Assembly (NCBI GenBank): GCA_016719105.1
Contig: JADKAQ010000001.1
Span: 62,001-126,000 of the forward strand
Source: Gemmatimonadota bacterium
GTDB taxonomy: Bacteria; Gemmatimonadota; Gemmatimonadetes; Gemmatimonadales; Gemmatimonadaceae
Direction: 5' to 3'
DNA length: 64,000 bases
The translations under genes were made by a program, and so were the position numbers. The first letter of the stretch is position 1. The number at the start of each line of letters is the position of its first letter. Under the pieces are notes generated by a model. It was not told the DNA's origin. It was given only the letters and a program-made list of their open reading frames with translations, and did no database searches. Shown here one piece after another: positions 9,068 to 17,157 of the stretch.

Positions 9068-12000
9068 ATGGGCATTTCCGGACGTATCGCAAAGGCGTTC
9101 CTGCAGTCAAAGCTGACGCCGCTGGTGACGGTGGCGTCGCTGATCGTGGGGCTGCTGGGGATGCTGGCGACCCCGCGGGAAGAGGAGCCGCAGATCTCCG
9201 TCCCGATGATCGACGTGATCGCCGCGCTCCCGGGCGCTGGCGCGCGTGAGGTGGAGAACCTGCTGTCGCGCCCCATCGAGCGGCGCATGTGGGAGATTCC
9301 CGGCGTGGAGCATGTGTACGCCATGGCCGGTGAGGGCTACACGATGGTCACCGTGCGCTTCAAGGTGGGCGAGGACCAGGAGCGCAGCATCACGAAGGTG
9401 CACGCCAAGCTGGCGTCGGCAATGGATCAGGCCCCGGCCGGGGCGATGCCACCGCTGGTCAAGCCGCATTCCATTGACGACGTCCCCGTGATGACGCTGA
9501 CGCTGTCGTCGTCGCGCTATTCGTCCAACGAGCTGCGGCAGATTGCCACGCACCTCGAAGACGAGATCCGCACCGTGACCGACGTCTCGGAGACGTCGGT
9601 CGTGGGAGGGCAGCCCAAGCAGGTTCGCGTCACGATTGACCCGTCGCGCCTGGCGGCGCGTGGGGTGACACCGGGCGAAGTGGCGATGGCGCTGCGCGGG
9701 GCCAACGCGCGGCTGCAGGCGGGGGAGTTCACGGCGGCGAACGAGGTCTATCGTGTCGACGTGGGGGCGCCCCTGGCCAACGCGGCCGATGTCGGGAGTG
9801 TGGTGATCAGCGCCCGCGGTGGGGCGCCCGTCATGCTGCGCGACGTGGCCACGGTGCGCGAGGAGTTCGGGGAGGTCGACAGCTACGTTTCGCACGCCGA
9901 GTCGGGGGGGAAGGTCGAGCCGGCGGTCACGATCAGCATTGCCAAGCGCAAGGGAGCCAACGCCACGCTCGTGACCAAGGCGGTCGAGGGGCGGGTCGAG
10001 GCGGCGCACGATCGGCTCCTCCCCAAGGACGTCACGCTCAGCGTGACGCGCGACTATGGCGAGACGGCGGGGGAGAAGGCGCAGGAACTCATCCTGCACC
10101 TGATCATCGCGACCCTCTCCGTGACCCTCCTGGTCGGGATCTTCCTGGGCTGGCGCGAGGCGATCGTGGTGCTGGTGGCGGTCCCCGTCACCCTCGCGCT
10201 CACGCTCTTCGTCTACTACGCGTTAGGCTACACGCTCAATCGCATCACGCTGTTCGCGCTGATCTTCTCGATCGGCATCCTGGTGGACGATGCCATCGTG
10301 GTGGTGGAGAACATCTACCGCCACATGGTCCGCGGCGACCGCACGCCCGAAGTGGCGGCGGTGGAAGGGGTCGATGAGGTGGGGAACCCGACGATCCTCG
10401 CCACGCTCACGGTCATCGCGGCGATCCTCCCCATGGCGTTCGTGTCGGGGATGATGGGGCCGTACATGCGTCCCATTCCCGTCGGCGCCTCGGTCGCGAT
10501 GATCGCGTCGCTGGCGGTGGCCTTCATCGTGACGCCGTGGATCGCGCTCAAGCTCCTGCGCGGACACGTGGCCAAGCATGCAGCGGCGGCGGTCGACCGG
10601 GCGCACGAGCCCGAGGAAGGGGGGCGCTTCGGCGCGTTCTACTCGGGCATCATGACGCCGCTCATCGAGCGCGCGGGGCGTCGTTATGCCTTCTACGGCG
10701 TCACGGTCCTGCTGCTCTTCGGCTCGATGGGGCTGCTCGCCATCAAGGCGGTGCAGGTCAAGATGCTCCCCTTCGACAACAAGAGCGAGTTCCAGGTCAT
10801 CGCCGATCTCCCCGAGGGGACGACGCTCGAGACGAGCCAGGCGTTAGGCGAGTCGATGGCGGCGTACCTGCGCACGGTCCCCGAAGTGAAGAGCACCGAG
10901 GTGTACGCGGGGACGGCGGCGCCATTCAACTTCAACGGGCTGGTCCGCCACTACTTCATGCGCCGCGGCGCCAACGTCGTCGATGTGCAGGTCAACCTGC
11001 TGGGCAAGGAAGAGCGCGACCGGCAGTCGCACGACATCGCGGTCGCGGTGCGGCCGCACCTGGACTCGATAGCCCAGCGCTTCGAGGCGTCGGTGAAGGT
11101 CGCGGAGATCCCGCCGGGGCCGCCGGTGATGTCGACGCTGGTGGCCGAGATCTACGGCCCCAACGACAGCGTGCGCATCGCGGCGGCGACCGAGGTGCGC
11201 AAGGTATTCGAGACGACGCCTGGCGTGGTCGACGTCGACTGGACGATCGAGGCGCCGCAGGTCAAGCGCTCGTTCCGCGTCGACCGCGTCCTCGCCGCAC
11301 GGAGCGGGGCCAGTGTCGAGCAGATCACGCAGACGCTCTACCTCGCCCTGTCGGGGACGCCGGTGGGGGTGTCGCCAAGCGACGAGGCACGTGAAGGGAC
11401 GGCGATCGTCCCGCGCCTCGCGCTGGAAGACCGCTCGTCGGTGGAGGCGCTGCTCTCCATCCCGGTCGCGACGATGATGGGGCCGCAGCCGTTAGGCCGC
11501 TTCGTTTCGGTCGATGCCGGAACGCGTGACGGCGTGCGCGTACGGCGCAACCTGCGCCCGGTCATCTACGTCACGGGTGACGTGGCGGGGACGATCGAGT
11601 CGCCGGTGTACGCCATCCTGGCGATGAACGAGAAGCTCGACCAGGTGCGCGTGAACGGGGCGCAGATCGCGCGCTACAACGCGGTGCAGCCGACGGACGT
11701 GAACGAGCTGGCGATGAAGTGGGACGGCGAGTGGCAGGTGACGATCGAGGTCTTCCGCGACCTCGGCATCGCCTTCGCCGCGGTGCTCATCCTCATCTAC
11801 GTCCTCGTGGTCGGCTGGTTCCAGTCGTTCACCACGCCGCTGGTGATCATGGCGCCGATCCCGCTCACGCTCATCGGGATCCTCCCGGGGCATGCGATCA
11901 CCGGCGCGTTCTTTACCGCGACGTCGATGATCGGGATGATCGCGCTGGCGGGGATCATCGTGCGCAACTCGATCCTGCTCGTCGACTTCATCCAACTCGC

Positions 12001-12301
12001 CGAAGCGCGCGGGCGATCGTTGCGCGAGGCGGTGATCGAGGCGGGGAGCGTGCGCTTCCGCCCGATCGCCCTCACCGCCGCGGCCGTCGTTATCGGCGGG
12101 CTGGTGATGGTGCTCGACCCGATCTTCCAGGGGTTGGCGGTGGCGCTCATGTCGGGCGCCATCGTGGCCACCCTGCTCACCATGGTGGTGGTGCCGCTCC
12201 TGTACTGGGAGCTGATGCATCGCCGCGCCGGAGAAGCCGATGAAGCTCCTGCTCCTGATCTACAGCGGGCCGACGCCGCAACGCATCGCGGCGCTGCTTG
12301 A
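9068..12301 (+). CDS. RND efflux transporter permease subunit (AcrB/AcrF family)
   Basis: Inner-membrane proton-driven pump of 1077 residues. It has the N-terminal TM1, two large periplasmic loops and a TM4 with paired aspartates (GILVDDAIVVVENIYRHM), the proton relay of the HAE-type subgroup rather than the single-Asp CzcA type. TM segments near the C-terminus (AGIIVRNSILLVDFI) match the family. The last 21 residues (from about GEADEAPAP) overlap the next gene by 62 bases in another frame and look non-homologous. A one-base change near 12230 would let the gene end at an ATGA overlap instead. ArsR, DUF302 and DUF2892 neighbours hint at metal or reactive-sulfur stress; drug efflux remains possible. 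Confidence 0.9.
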   Translation: MGISGRIAKAFLQSKLTPLVTVASLIVGLLGMLATPREEEPQISVPMIDVIAALPGAGAREVENLLSRPIERRMWEIPGVEHVYAMAGEGYTMVTVRFKVGEDQERSITKVHAKLASAMDQAPAGAMPPLVKPHSIDDVPVMTLTLSSSRYSSNELRQIATHLEDEIRTVTDVSETSVVGGQPKQVRVTIDPSRLAARGVTPGEVAMALRGANARLQAGEFTAANEVYRVDVGAPLANAADVGSVVISARGGAPVMLRDVATVREEFGEVDSYVSHAESGGKVEPAVTISIAKRKGANATLVTKAVEGRVEAAHDRLLPKDVTLSVTRDYGETAGEKAQELILHLIIATLSVTLLVGIFLGWREAIVVLVAVPVTLALTLFVYYALGYTLNRITLFALIFSIGILVDDAIVVVENIYRHMVRGDRTPEVAAVEGVDEVGNPTILATLTVIAAILPMAFVSGMMGPYMRPIPVGASVAMIASLAVAFIVTPWIALKLLRGHVAKHAAAAVDRAHEPEEGGRFGAFYSGIMTPLIERAGRRYAFYGVTVLLLFGSMGLLAIKAVQVKMLPFDNKSEFQVIADLPEGTTLETSQALGESMAAYLRTVPEVKSTEVYAGTAAPFNFNGLVRHYFMRRGANVVDVQVNLLGKEERDRQSHDIAVAVRPHLDSIAQRFEASVKVAEIPPGPPVMSTLVAEIYGPNDSVRIAAATEVRKVFETTPGVVDVDWTIEAPQVKRSFRVDRVLAARSGASVEQITQTLYLALSGTPVGVSPSDEAREGTAIVPRLALEDRSSVEALLSIPVATMMGPQPLGRFVSVDAGTRDGVRVRRNLRPVIYVTGDVAGTIESPVYAILAMNEKLDQVRVNGAQIARYNAVQPTDVNELAMKWDGEWQVTIEVFRDLGIAFAAVLILIYVLVVGWFQSFTTPLVIMAPIPLTLIGILPGHAITGAFFTATSMIGMIALAGIIVRNSILLVDFIQLAEARGRSLREAVIEAGSVRFRPIALTAAAVVIGGLVMVLDPIFQGLAVALMSGAIVATLLTMVVVPLLYWELMHRRAGEADEAPAPDLQRADAATHRGAA

Positions 12302-12530
12302 GGCGCATGAGGCGCCCGGGTACACGCAGTTCGAGAACGCGCGGGGGGCCGGGGGCACCGGGCGCATCGAAGGGACGCGCGCCTGGCCAGGGACGGCGAC
12401 GGTCTTCATGAGCGTCGTCCCCGCCGAGCGGGCGACTGAACTGCGCGACGCGCTCCAAGCGTATCGCAGCGCGGGCGTGGAGGGCGAGCACCTCCACGTC
12501 GCGACGATTCCGATGGAAGACTACTTCTGA
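12240..12530 (+). CDS. PII-like (DUF3240-type) small protein
   Basis: A 96-residue soluble protein (starts MKLLLLIYSG) with the alternating beta-alpha-beta pattern of PII-like ferredoxin-fold proteins. Comparable small proteins accompany RND or CzcA-type efflux genes, where they are thought to sense the cargo or a nucleotide. A GGAGA lies a few bases before the ATG. It overlaps the 3' end of the RND gene by 62 bases, an unusually long overlap, which suggests either translational coupling or a frameshift in the RND tail. No T-loop motif of true nitrogen PII proteins is visible. The exact family assignment is tentative. Confidence 0.65.
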   Translation: MKLLLLIYSGPTPQRIAALLEAHEAPGYTQFENARGAGGTGRIEGTRAWPGTATVFMSVVPAERATELRDALQAYRSAGVEGEHLHVATIPMEDYF

Positions 12531-12563
12531 CGCACCAACCACCGCTGACACGAGAGACCATCG

Positions 12564-12761
12564 ATGTGTAACGACGACGTGATCCGCCGCATCGCCGGCA
12601 TCTTCATCCTCCTCTCCGTGGCACTCGGCACCTGGGTGAACCCGTGGTGGTTCGCCTTCACCGCCTTCGTGGGATTCAACCTGGTGCAGTCGAGCATCAC
12701 GCACTTCTGCCCGCTGGAGAAGATCCTCGGGCGGTTCGGCCTCTTCGGCTGTCACCGGTGA
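12564..12761 (+). CDS. DUF2892 (YgaP-type) small membrane protein
   Basis: A 65-residue protein with two hydrophobic segments (GIFILLSVALGTWV and WFAFTAFVGFNLVQSS) and the family ending THFCPLEKILGRFGL. This domain is found alone or fused to rhodanese domains (YgaP) and often sits in sulfide, persulfide or metal stress operons. It follows the PII-like gene by 33 bases on the same strand and is likely the last gene of the efflux operon. The two cysteines (CPL and the terminal GCHR) could bind metal or sulfur; that is inference. Confidence 0.85.
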   Translation: MCNDDVIRRIAGIFILLSVALGTWVNPWWFAFTAFVGFNLVQSSITHFCPLEKILGRFGLFGCHR

Positions 12762-12826
12762 GGTGCCACGCGGGGCGTCGGGGCGCGCCGTGGCGGCCCG
12801 ACGGCGCTTCGCGGGAGGCGTCGCCG

Positions 12827-13246
12827 TTAGGCGGCGCCGCGCTCCACGTCGGCGAGCGCGCGCTCGAGGCGCGCGCGCACCTCGAGCGACAGCTCGGCGA
12901 TGTCGGCGCGCCCGGTCAGCTGCAACGCCGCGGCCGGATCCATCGCCGCCACCGTGCTCGTCCCCGCTGTGTCCCCGGCGTACACGATCACGTTGCAGGG
13001 GAGGAGGAGGCCGATGTCACGTTCGGCCGAGAGGGCGCGGTGGGCGAGCGCCGGATTGCAGGCGCCGAGGATGATGTACGGGCGAAAGTCGACGTCGAGC
13101 TTCTTCTTGAGCGTCGCGCTCACGTCGATCTCGGTGAGGACGCCGAATCCTTCACGCCCGAGTGCCTCGCGCGTCCGTTCGACGGCGACGGGGTAGTCGA
13201 GCGGCACGGTGACGGCGAGGCCGTAACGGGTCGTCTGCTGGACCAT
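12827..13246 (-). CDS. DUF302 domain protein
   Basis: A 139-residue protein of the DUF302 family. Motifs seen are the start MVQQTTRYGLAVTVPLDYP, REALGREGFGVLTEIDV, and FRPYIILGACNPALAHRAL with the conserved cysteine, then GLLLPCNVIVYAG. It has no signal peptide, so it is probably cytoplasmic. DUF302 genes recur beside sulfur-oxidation, RND efflux and ArsR genes; biochemical function is not established. It converges on the efflux operon and is divergent from arsR, so the region 13247-13452 probably drives both. Its stop codon TAA lies inside the octamer GCCTAACG. Confidence 0.88.
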   Translation of the reverse strand: MVQQTTRYGLAVTVPLDYPVAVERTREALGREGFGVLTEIDVSATLKKKLDVDFRPYIILGACNPALAHRALSAERDIGLLLPCNVIVYAGDTAGTSTVAAMDPAAALQLTGRADIAELSLEVRARLERALADVERGAA

Positions 13247-13372
13247 GGTGGGCTCCGGATGGGAGAGGGCGTGTCACGAGGCACCCCGCGGGACGCGCGG
13301 CGACGCGCACCGCACGGGACGCGTCGCCGCGCGCCGCGGCGTACGCGCGCCCGTCGCGCGGTACGCCTGCCG

Positions 13373-13396
13373 ACATATTACTGAGTGGCTATATTA
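13373..13396 (+). promoter_or_regulatory. ArsR-type operator upstream of arsR
   Basis: AT-rich partial palindrome in an otherwise very GC-rich stretch. Its core (CATATTACTGAGTGGCTATAT at 13374-13394, interrupted by no gap) matches the reverse complement of the efflux-operon operator at 18 of 21 positions. It ends at an in-frame ATG (13396) that is therefore unlikely to be the arsR start. Autoregulation by ArsR is the simple reading, and the site may also control the divergent DUF302 gene. Confidence 0.65.
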
Positions 13397-13452
13397 TGGT
13401 CCAGCGACCCGCCTGTCCGTTTCCGCCACGGTGTGACGAAGGAGAAGCGCCG

Positions 13453-13785
13453 GTGCCCAAGACGATGTCCCCTGAGTTGCTGACCCTGGTAGCCGAGCGC
13501 TTCAAGGCGCTCGCCGACCCCGCGCGCTTGCGCCTGCTCAACGCCCTCCGCCCCGGCGAGATGACCGTCGGTGAACTGGTCGAGGCCACCGAGCTGTCGC
13601 AGGCGAACGTCTCCAAGCACCTGGCCCAGTTGCACACGCTCGGCTTCGTGCGCCGCCGAAAGGAAGGGCTGTTCGTGTACTACGCGCTGGCCGACAAGGA
13701 GATCTTCCGCCTGTGCGACGTGATGTGTGGCCGCATCGAATCCGAGTTGAAGGATCGCGAGCGACTCTTGCGCCCCACCGGGTGA
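13453..13785 (+). CDS. ArsR/SmtB family winged-helix repressor
   Basis: A 110-residue repressor. It has the ArsR core: RFKALADPARLRLLNAL, then the recognition helix in TELSQANVSKHLAQLHTLG, and the beta-wing RRRKEGLFVYYALAD. The usual alpha-3 CxC arsenic or cadmium site is absent. The alpha-5 region has C-x3-C (RLCDVMCGRI), a candidate metal or sulfane-sulfur site. The GTG at 13453 is chosen because GGAG lies about 9 bases upstream; an ATG at 13396 would overlap the operator. Matching operators here and at 6485-6508 suggest it controls itself and the efflux operon. The inducer is unknown. Confidence 0.9.
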   Translation: MPKTMSPELLTLVAERFKALADPARLRLLNALRPGEMTVGELVEATELSQANVSKHLAQLHTLGFVRRRKEGLFVYYALADKEIFRLCDVMCGRIESELKDRERLLRPTG

Positions 13786-13922
13786 AGCGCTGAGGGAGGC
13801 CCTGCACGGCGGAGCACGACGTCGCCGAGCTGCACGTCGTCGAGCACCGCGGGCGGCGTTGCGAGGGGGCGGACGGCGCGCCATCGTTCGAGGGCGGCGC
13901 GCGTTCCCTCCCTCCGGCCTTC

Positions 13923-14993
13923 ATGGACTTCCTCAATTCCAAGCAGCAGCGGGCGGGGCTGATCATCGTCCTGCTCGGGATCGGAATCCTCATCGCGATC
14001 GCCCCCTTCGCCTCCGGACTCCTCGGGGCGTCGGTGCTCTACGTCATGTGCGTCCCGGTCTATCGGCGCCTGAAGGGGATCGTGAACGCCGACCTTGCGG
14101 CCGCGATCACCCTGGTCGGCGCGATCCTTTGCATCGCGCTTCCGATCGCGTGGATCATCTTCCTCGCCGCCGACCAACTCCCTGACGCGCTGCGCGGTGC
14201 GCAGAAGAGCGACGTCATCCAGCGGCTCTCGACCATTCGCGTGGGGCGCCTGCAGGTCGGCACCGAGATCGCCAAGGCGAGCGGGAACCTCATCCAGTGG
14301 CTCTCGTCGCAGGCGATCGATGTGGTCGGCGGGGCGGCACGTGCGACGCTCAACCTGGTCATCTCGTTCTTCGCGCTCTACTACATGCTGCTCTCCGCGG
14401 AGCGGTCGTGGCGCGTGTTCCGGCGCGTGCTGCCGTTCTCCGAGGACACCGCGGACGAGCTGCGCACGCGCTTCTACAGCGTGACGCACGCGACGCTGCT
14501 CGGCACGATGCTGACGGCGGTGCTGCAGGGGACGCTCATCGGCGTCGGCTTCCGGCTGGTGGGGATTCCGAACGCGGCGTTGTGGGGCGTGGTGACGGGG
14601 TTCTGCTCGATCCTGCCGGTGCTGGGGAGCGCCCTCGTCTGGCTGCCCGGGACGCTCGTGCTCGTGATCGAGCAGCGCTATGGCGCGGCGGGGATCCTGT
14701 TCGTGATGGGGGCGGTGGTGGCCAGCAACATCGACAATGTGATCCGCCCGATCGTCTTCAAGCGCGTCTCCAACATCCATCCCATGGTGACGCTGGTGGG
14801 CGCCTTTGCCGGGGTCGCCTACTTCGGATTGTTGGGGATCCTCCTGGGCCCGCTGGCGATCCAGTACTTCTTCGTGCTCCTGCGGCTCTACCGCGAGGAG
14901 TACATCGACAAGCAGGTCACGCGCACGATGGAGATGCGGATCCCGCACCCCGTGACCGATCCGACGTCGGGGCCGGAGGACGCGCCGGCGTAG
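13923..14993 (+). CDS. AI-2E family membrane permease (TqsA/PerM-like)
   Basis: A 356-residue polytopic membrane protein of PF01594. It has hydrophobic pairs at the N-terminus, a central soluble-like segment (about residues 70-130), then the conserved block GTLIGVGFRLVGIPNAALWG and GFCSILPVLGSALVWLPG, and a last region with LLGILLGPLAIQYFFVLLRLY. Members include an AI-2 exporter and Na+/H+ antiporters, so the substrate cannot be given. It stands alone between arsR and a convergent c-di-GMP gene. Confidence 0.88.
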   Translation: MDFLNSKQQRAGLIIVLLGIGILIAIAPFASGLLGASVLYVMCVPVYRRLKGIVNADLAAAITLVGAILCIALPIAWIIFLAADQLPDALRGAQKSDVIQRLSTIRVGRLQVGTEIAKASGNLIQWLSSQAIDVVGGAARATLNLVISFFALYYMLLSAERSWRVFRRVLPFSEDTADELRTRFYSVTHATLLGTMLTAVLQGTLIGVGFRLVGIPNAALWGVVTGFCSILPVLGSALVWLPGTLVLVIEQRYGAAGILFVMGAVVASNIDNVIRPIVFKRVSNIHPMVTLVGAFAGVAYFGLLGILLGPLAIQYFFVLLRLYREEYIDKQVTRTMEMRIPHPVTDPTSGPEDAPA

Positions 14994-15081
14994 GGCACAC
15001 GGGGTGCGAGATGCGAGACGGGAGTGCGCGCGGTATCGCCGCGCGCACTCCCGACTGTCGTCTTCCCCCTTCTGTCCGCGG

Positions 15082-16875
15082 TCAGTCGCGCCGCAGCAGC
15101 TCGAGAAATCCGTCGGCGGTTACCGGCTCCGAGAACAGCGTCCCTTGCCCGTACTCGCACTTGAAGCGCAGCAGTTCCGTCAGCTGCTCCTCGCGTTCGA
15201 TCCCCTCGGCCACGGTGCGCAGGCGCTTGAGCTTGCCCAGCGCCACGATGGCCCGTGTCGCGGCATGCTCTTCCGGGCGGCGGGTGACCTGGCTGATGTA
15301 GCTGCGGTCGATCTTGAGGATGTCGACCGGGATGTCGGCCGGGTCGCCTAACGACGCGGACCGCGAGCCGTAGTCGTCGATGGCGATGCGCACGCCCAGT
15401 GCGCGCACCTGGCGCAGCCGGTTGAGCGAGTCGGTCATGCTGCGGGCGAGTCCCCCTTCGGAGATCTCGAGCACGAGGCGGTGCGGTTCGATGGCGCTCT
15501 GCTGCAAAGCCGACGCGACGTCCTCGACGAAGCGCGGGTGCAGGAGCTGGCGCGGCGTGATGTTCACCGTGACCGTCAGCGAGCGATCGGGGCCGATGGT
15601 GTCCTGCCACGTCTTGGCCTGCTTGCACGCCTCCAGGAGGATCCAACGCCCAAGCGGGACGATGAGCCCCGTCTCCTCGGCCACCGGGATGAAGGCGGCG
15701 GCGGGGATGAGCCCGCGCGAGCGATGGTTCCACCGGACCAGCGCCTCGACGCCGGCAATGCGGCGCGAGCGCAGGATCACGATCGGCTGGTACACGAGCG
15801 AAAAGTCGCCGCACTCGATGGCGCGCTTGAGGTCGTCCTCGAGCTTGGAGTGCGAGAGGGCCGGTTCATGCACGCGCGGGTCGAAGAGCTCACACGCCCC
15901 ACGCCCGCGGCGCTTGGCGGCCCGCAGCGCGACGTCCGAGTGACGGAGGATGTCGTCGACCGAGTCCTCGGGCATCGCGCTGGCAATCCCGAGGTTGGCA
16001 TTGCCGATGAATTCCTTGCTGTCGACCAGCAGCGGTGCGGCAAATGCCTGCCCGATGCGATCGGCGACCTGCACGAAGTTCGACTCATCGGCCATGTCCT
16101 CGAGGAGGATCGCGAAGCGCGACCCCTCGACACGTCCCGCCGAGTCGGAGGAGCGAAGGACGGTGTTGAGGCGCGTGGCCGCGGCGACGATGAGGCGCTC
16201 GAGCTCTTCCACCGTCGCGCGGATCCCCGCGGCGCGGAAGTCGTCGAACTCCAGGAAGAGCACGGCGAGCGGCAGCTGCAAGCGATGCGCGCGCGACAGA
16301 GCGTGCTCTGCGCGGTCGCGGAACAGCGCGCGGGAGGCAAGTCCGGTGAGGGGGTCACGCAATCCTTCGCTGCTCCCCGTCGAGGCGTCGCGTGCCGGCG
16401 CCTCGCGCAGCGCGATGACGACACAGCGGTCGACCGGCGCGTCGGCGAGGCGCGTGGCCGTGCACTCCGCCTCAAACCAGCTCCCGTCGGCGCGTCGCAC
16501 CCGCCAGCGTTGTGGCAGGTGCAACTCCGCGCCGTCCGCGACGCGTTCCAGCGCCTGCGACGCCTCGGCCACGAAGTCTTCGTGGATGAGGCTCGAGACG
16601 CGACGCGCGCGGAGGTGGTCGGGCGACCACCCGAGCACGCGCTCGGCGCCGCGGCTGGCATTGGCAATGATGCCATCGCGCCCGGCGATCAGGACCGCGT
16701 CGGAGAGCTTGGAAAGGAAGGCTTCTTCGTTCATATCAACAGGTGTCTCAGCCGGAGAGGCGGACGTGGTGGCGCGTTCGGGACGGCGCGAGCGCTGGCG
16801 GAAGACCCACCAGAACGACAGGCCCGCGGCGACGACGATGGGTGCGACGACCGACGACAGGGCGGGCGGATTCAC
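15082..16875 (-). CDS. PAS - degenerate GGDEF - EAL protein (c-di-GMP phosphodiesterase)
   Basis: Membrane-anchored signalling protein. From the GTG at 16875 it has 597 residues: one TM segment (SSVVAPIVVAAGLSFWWVF), a PAS domain (about 50-165), a GGDEF-type domain (about 190-330) and an EAL domain (about 340-590). The GGDEF signature reads EGSRF, so cyclase activity is unlikely. The EAL domain keeps EAL (VEALVRWNH), the Asn in VTVNITPRQL, EISEG, the DD pair in AIDDYGS, Lys in ILKIDRSYI, AEGIE and the Gln in YGQGTLFSEP. It is therefore probably an active phosphodiesterase, with the GGDEF part sensing GTP. Reading frame continues upstream to 17142 without domain similarity, so the start is a judgement. 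Divergent from the VWA gene. Confidence 0.87.
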   Translation of the reverse strand: MNPPALSSVVAPIVVAAGLSFWWVFRQRSRRPERATTSASPAETPVDMNEEAFLSKLSDAVLIAGRDGIIANASRGAERVLGWSPDHLRARRVSSLIHEDFVAEASQALERVADGAELHLPQRWRVRRADGSWFEAECTATRLADAPVDRCVVIALREAPARDASTGSSEGLRDPLTGLASRALFRDRAEHALSRAHRLQLPLAVLFLEFDDFRAAGIRATVEELERLIVAAATRLNTVLRSSDSAGRVEGSRFAILLEDMADESNFVQVADRIGQAFAAPLLVDSKEFIGNANLGIASAMPEDSVDDILRHSDVALRAAKRRGRGACELFDPRVHEPALSHSKLEDDLKRAIECGDFSLVYQPIVILRSRRIAGVEALVRWNHRSRGLIPAAAFIPVAEETGLIVPLGRWILLEACKQAKTWQDTIGPDRSLTVTVNITPRQLLHPRFVEDVASALQQSAIEPHRLVLEISEGGLARSMTDSLNRLRQVRALGVRIAIDDYGSRSASLGDPADIPVDILKIDRSYISQVTRRPEEHAATRAIVALGKLKRLRTVAEGIEREEQLTELLRFKCEYGQGTLFSEPVTADGFLELLRRD

Positions 16876-17157
16876 ACCGGCACCGCGCCGGGGCGTTCTT
16901 GAAGAGGTTCGAGCACGAAGTCCTGGACGATGATCGCTCGCGTGTCTGTGGCTTGGAGCGGATGGCGCCCTCCCCAAACTCCCGTCCGGGGAGCGGAAAG
17001 GAAACCTCGCGCATCGCGCGGAGTTGCACGAAGGACGCTCATCCGAGTGTCGGCGTTGCAGACTGCATTCCTGAGCCGCACCTCGGCGGTACTTTGATGG
17101 TATAACCGCGGGACCTCGCCCACCCATCGCCGCCCCACTCACCTGGTCACGCCGCTC

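Noticed and set aside
13396..13452. arsR start at the ATG at 13396
   Set aside because: It overlaps the operator and adds 19 non-conserved residues; the GTG at 13453 has a ribosome site.
16876..17142. Upstream extension of the EAL protein
   Set aside because: The frame is open but Arg/Ser-rich and without similarity; the TM anchor starts after the GTG at 16875.
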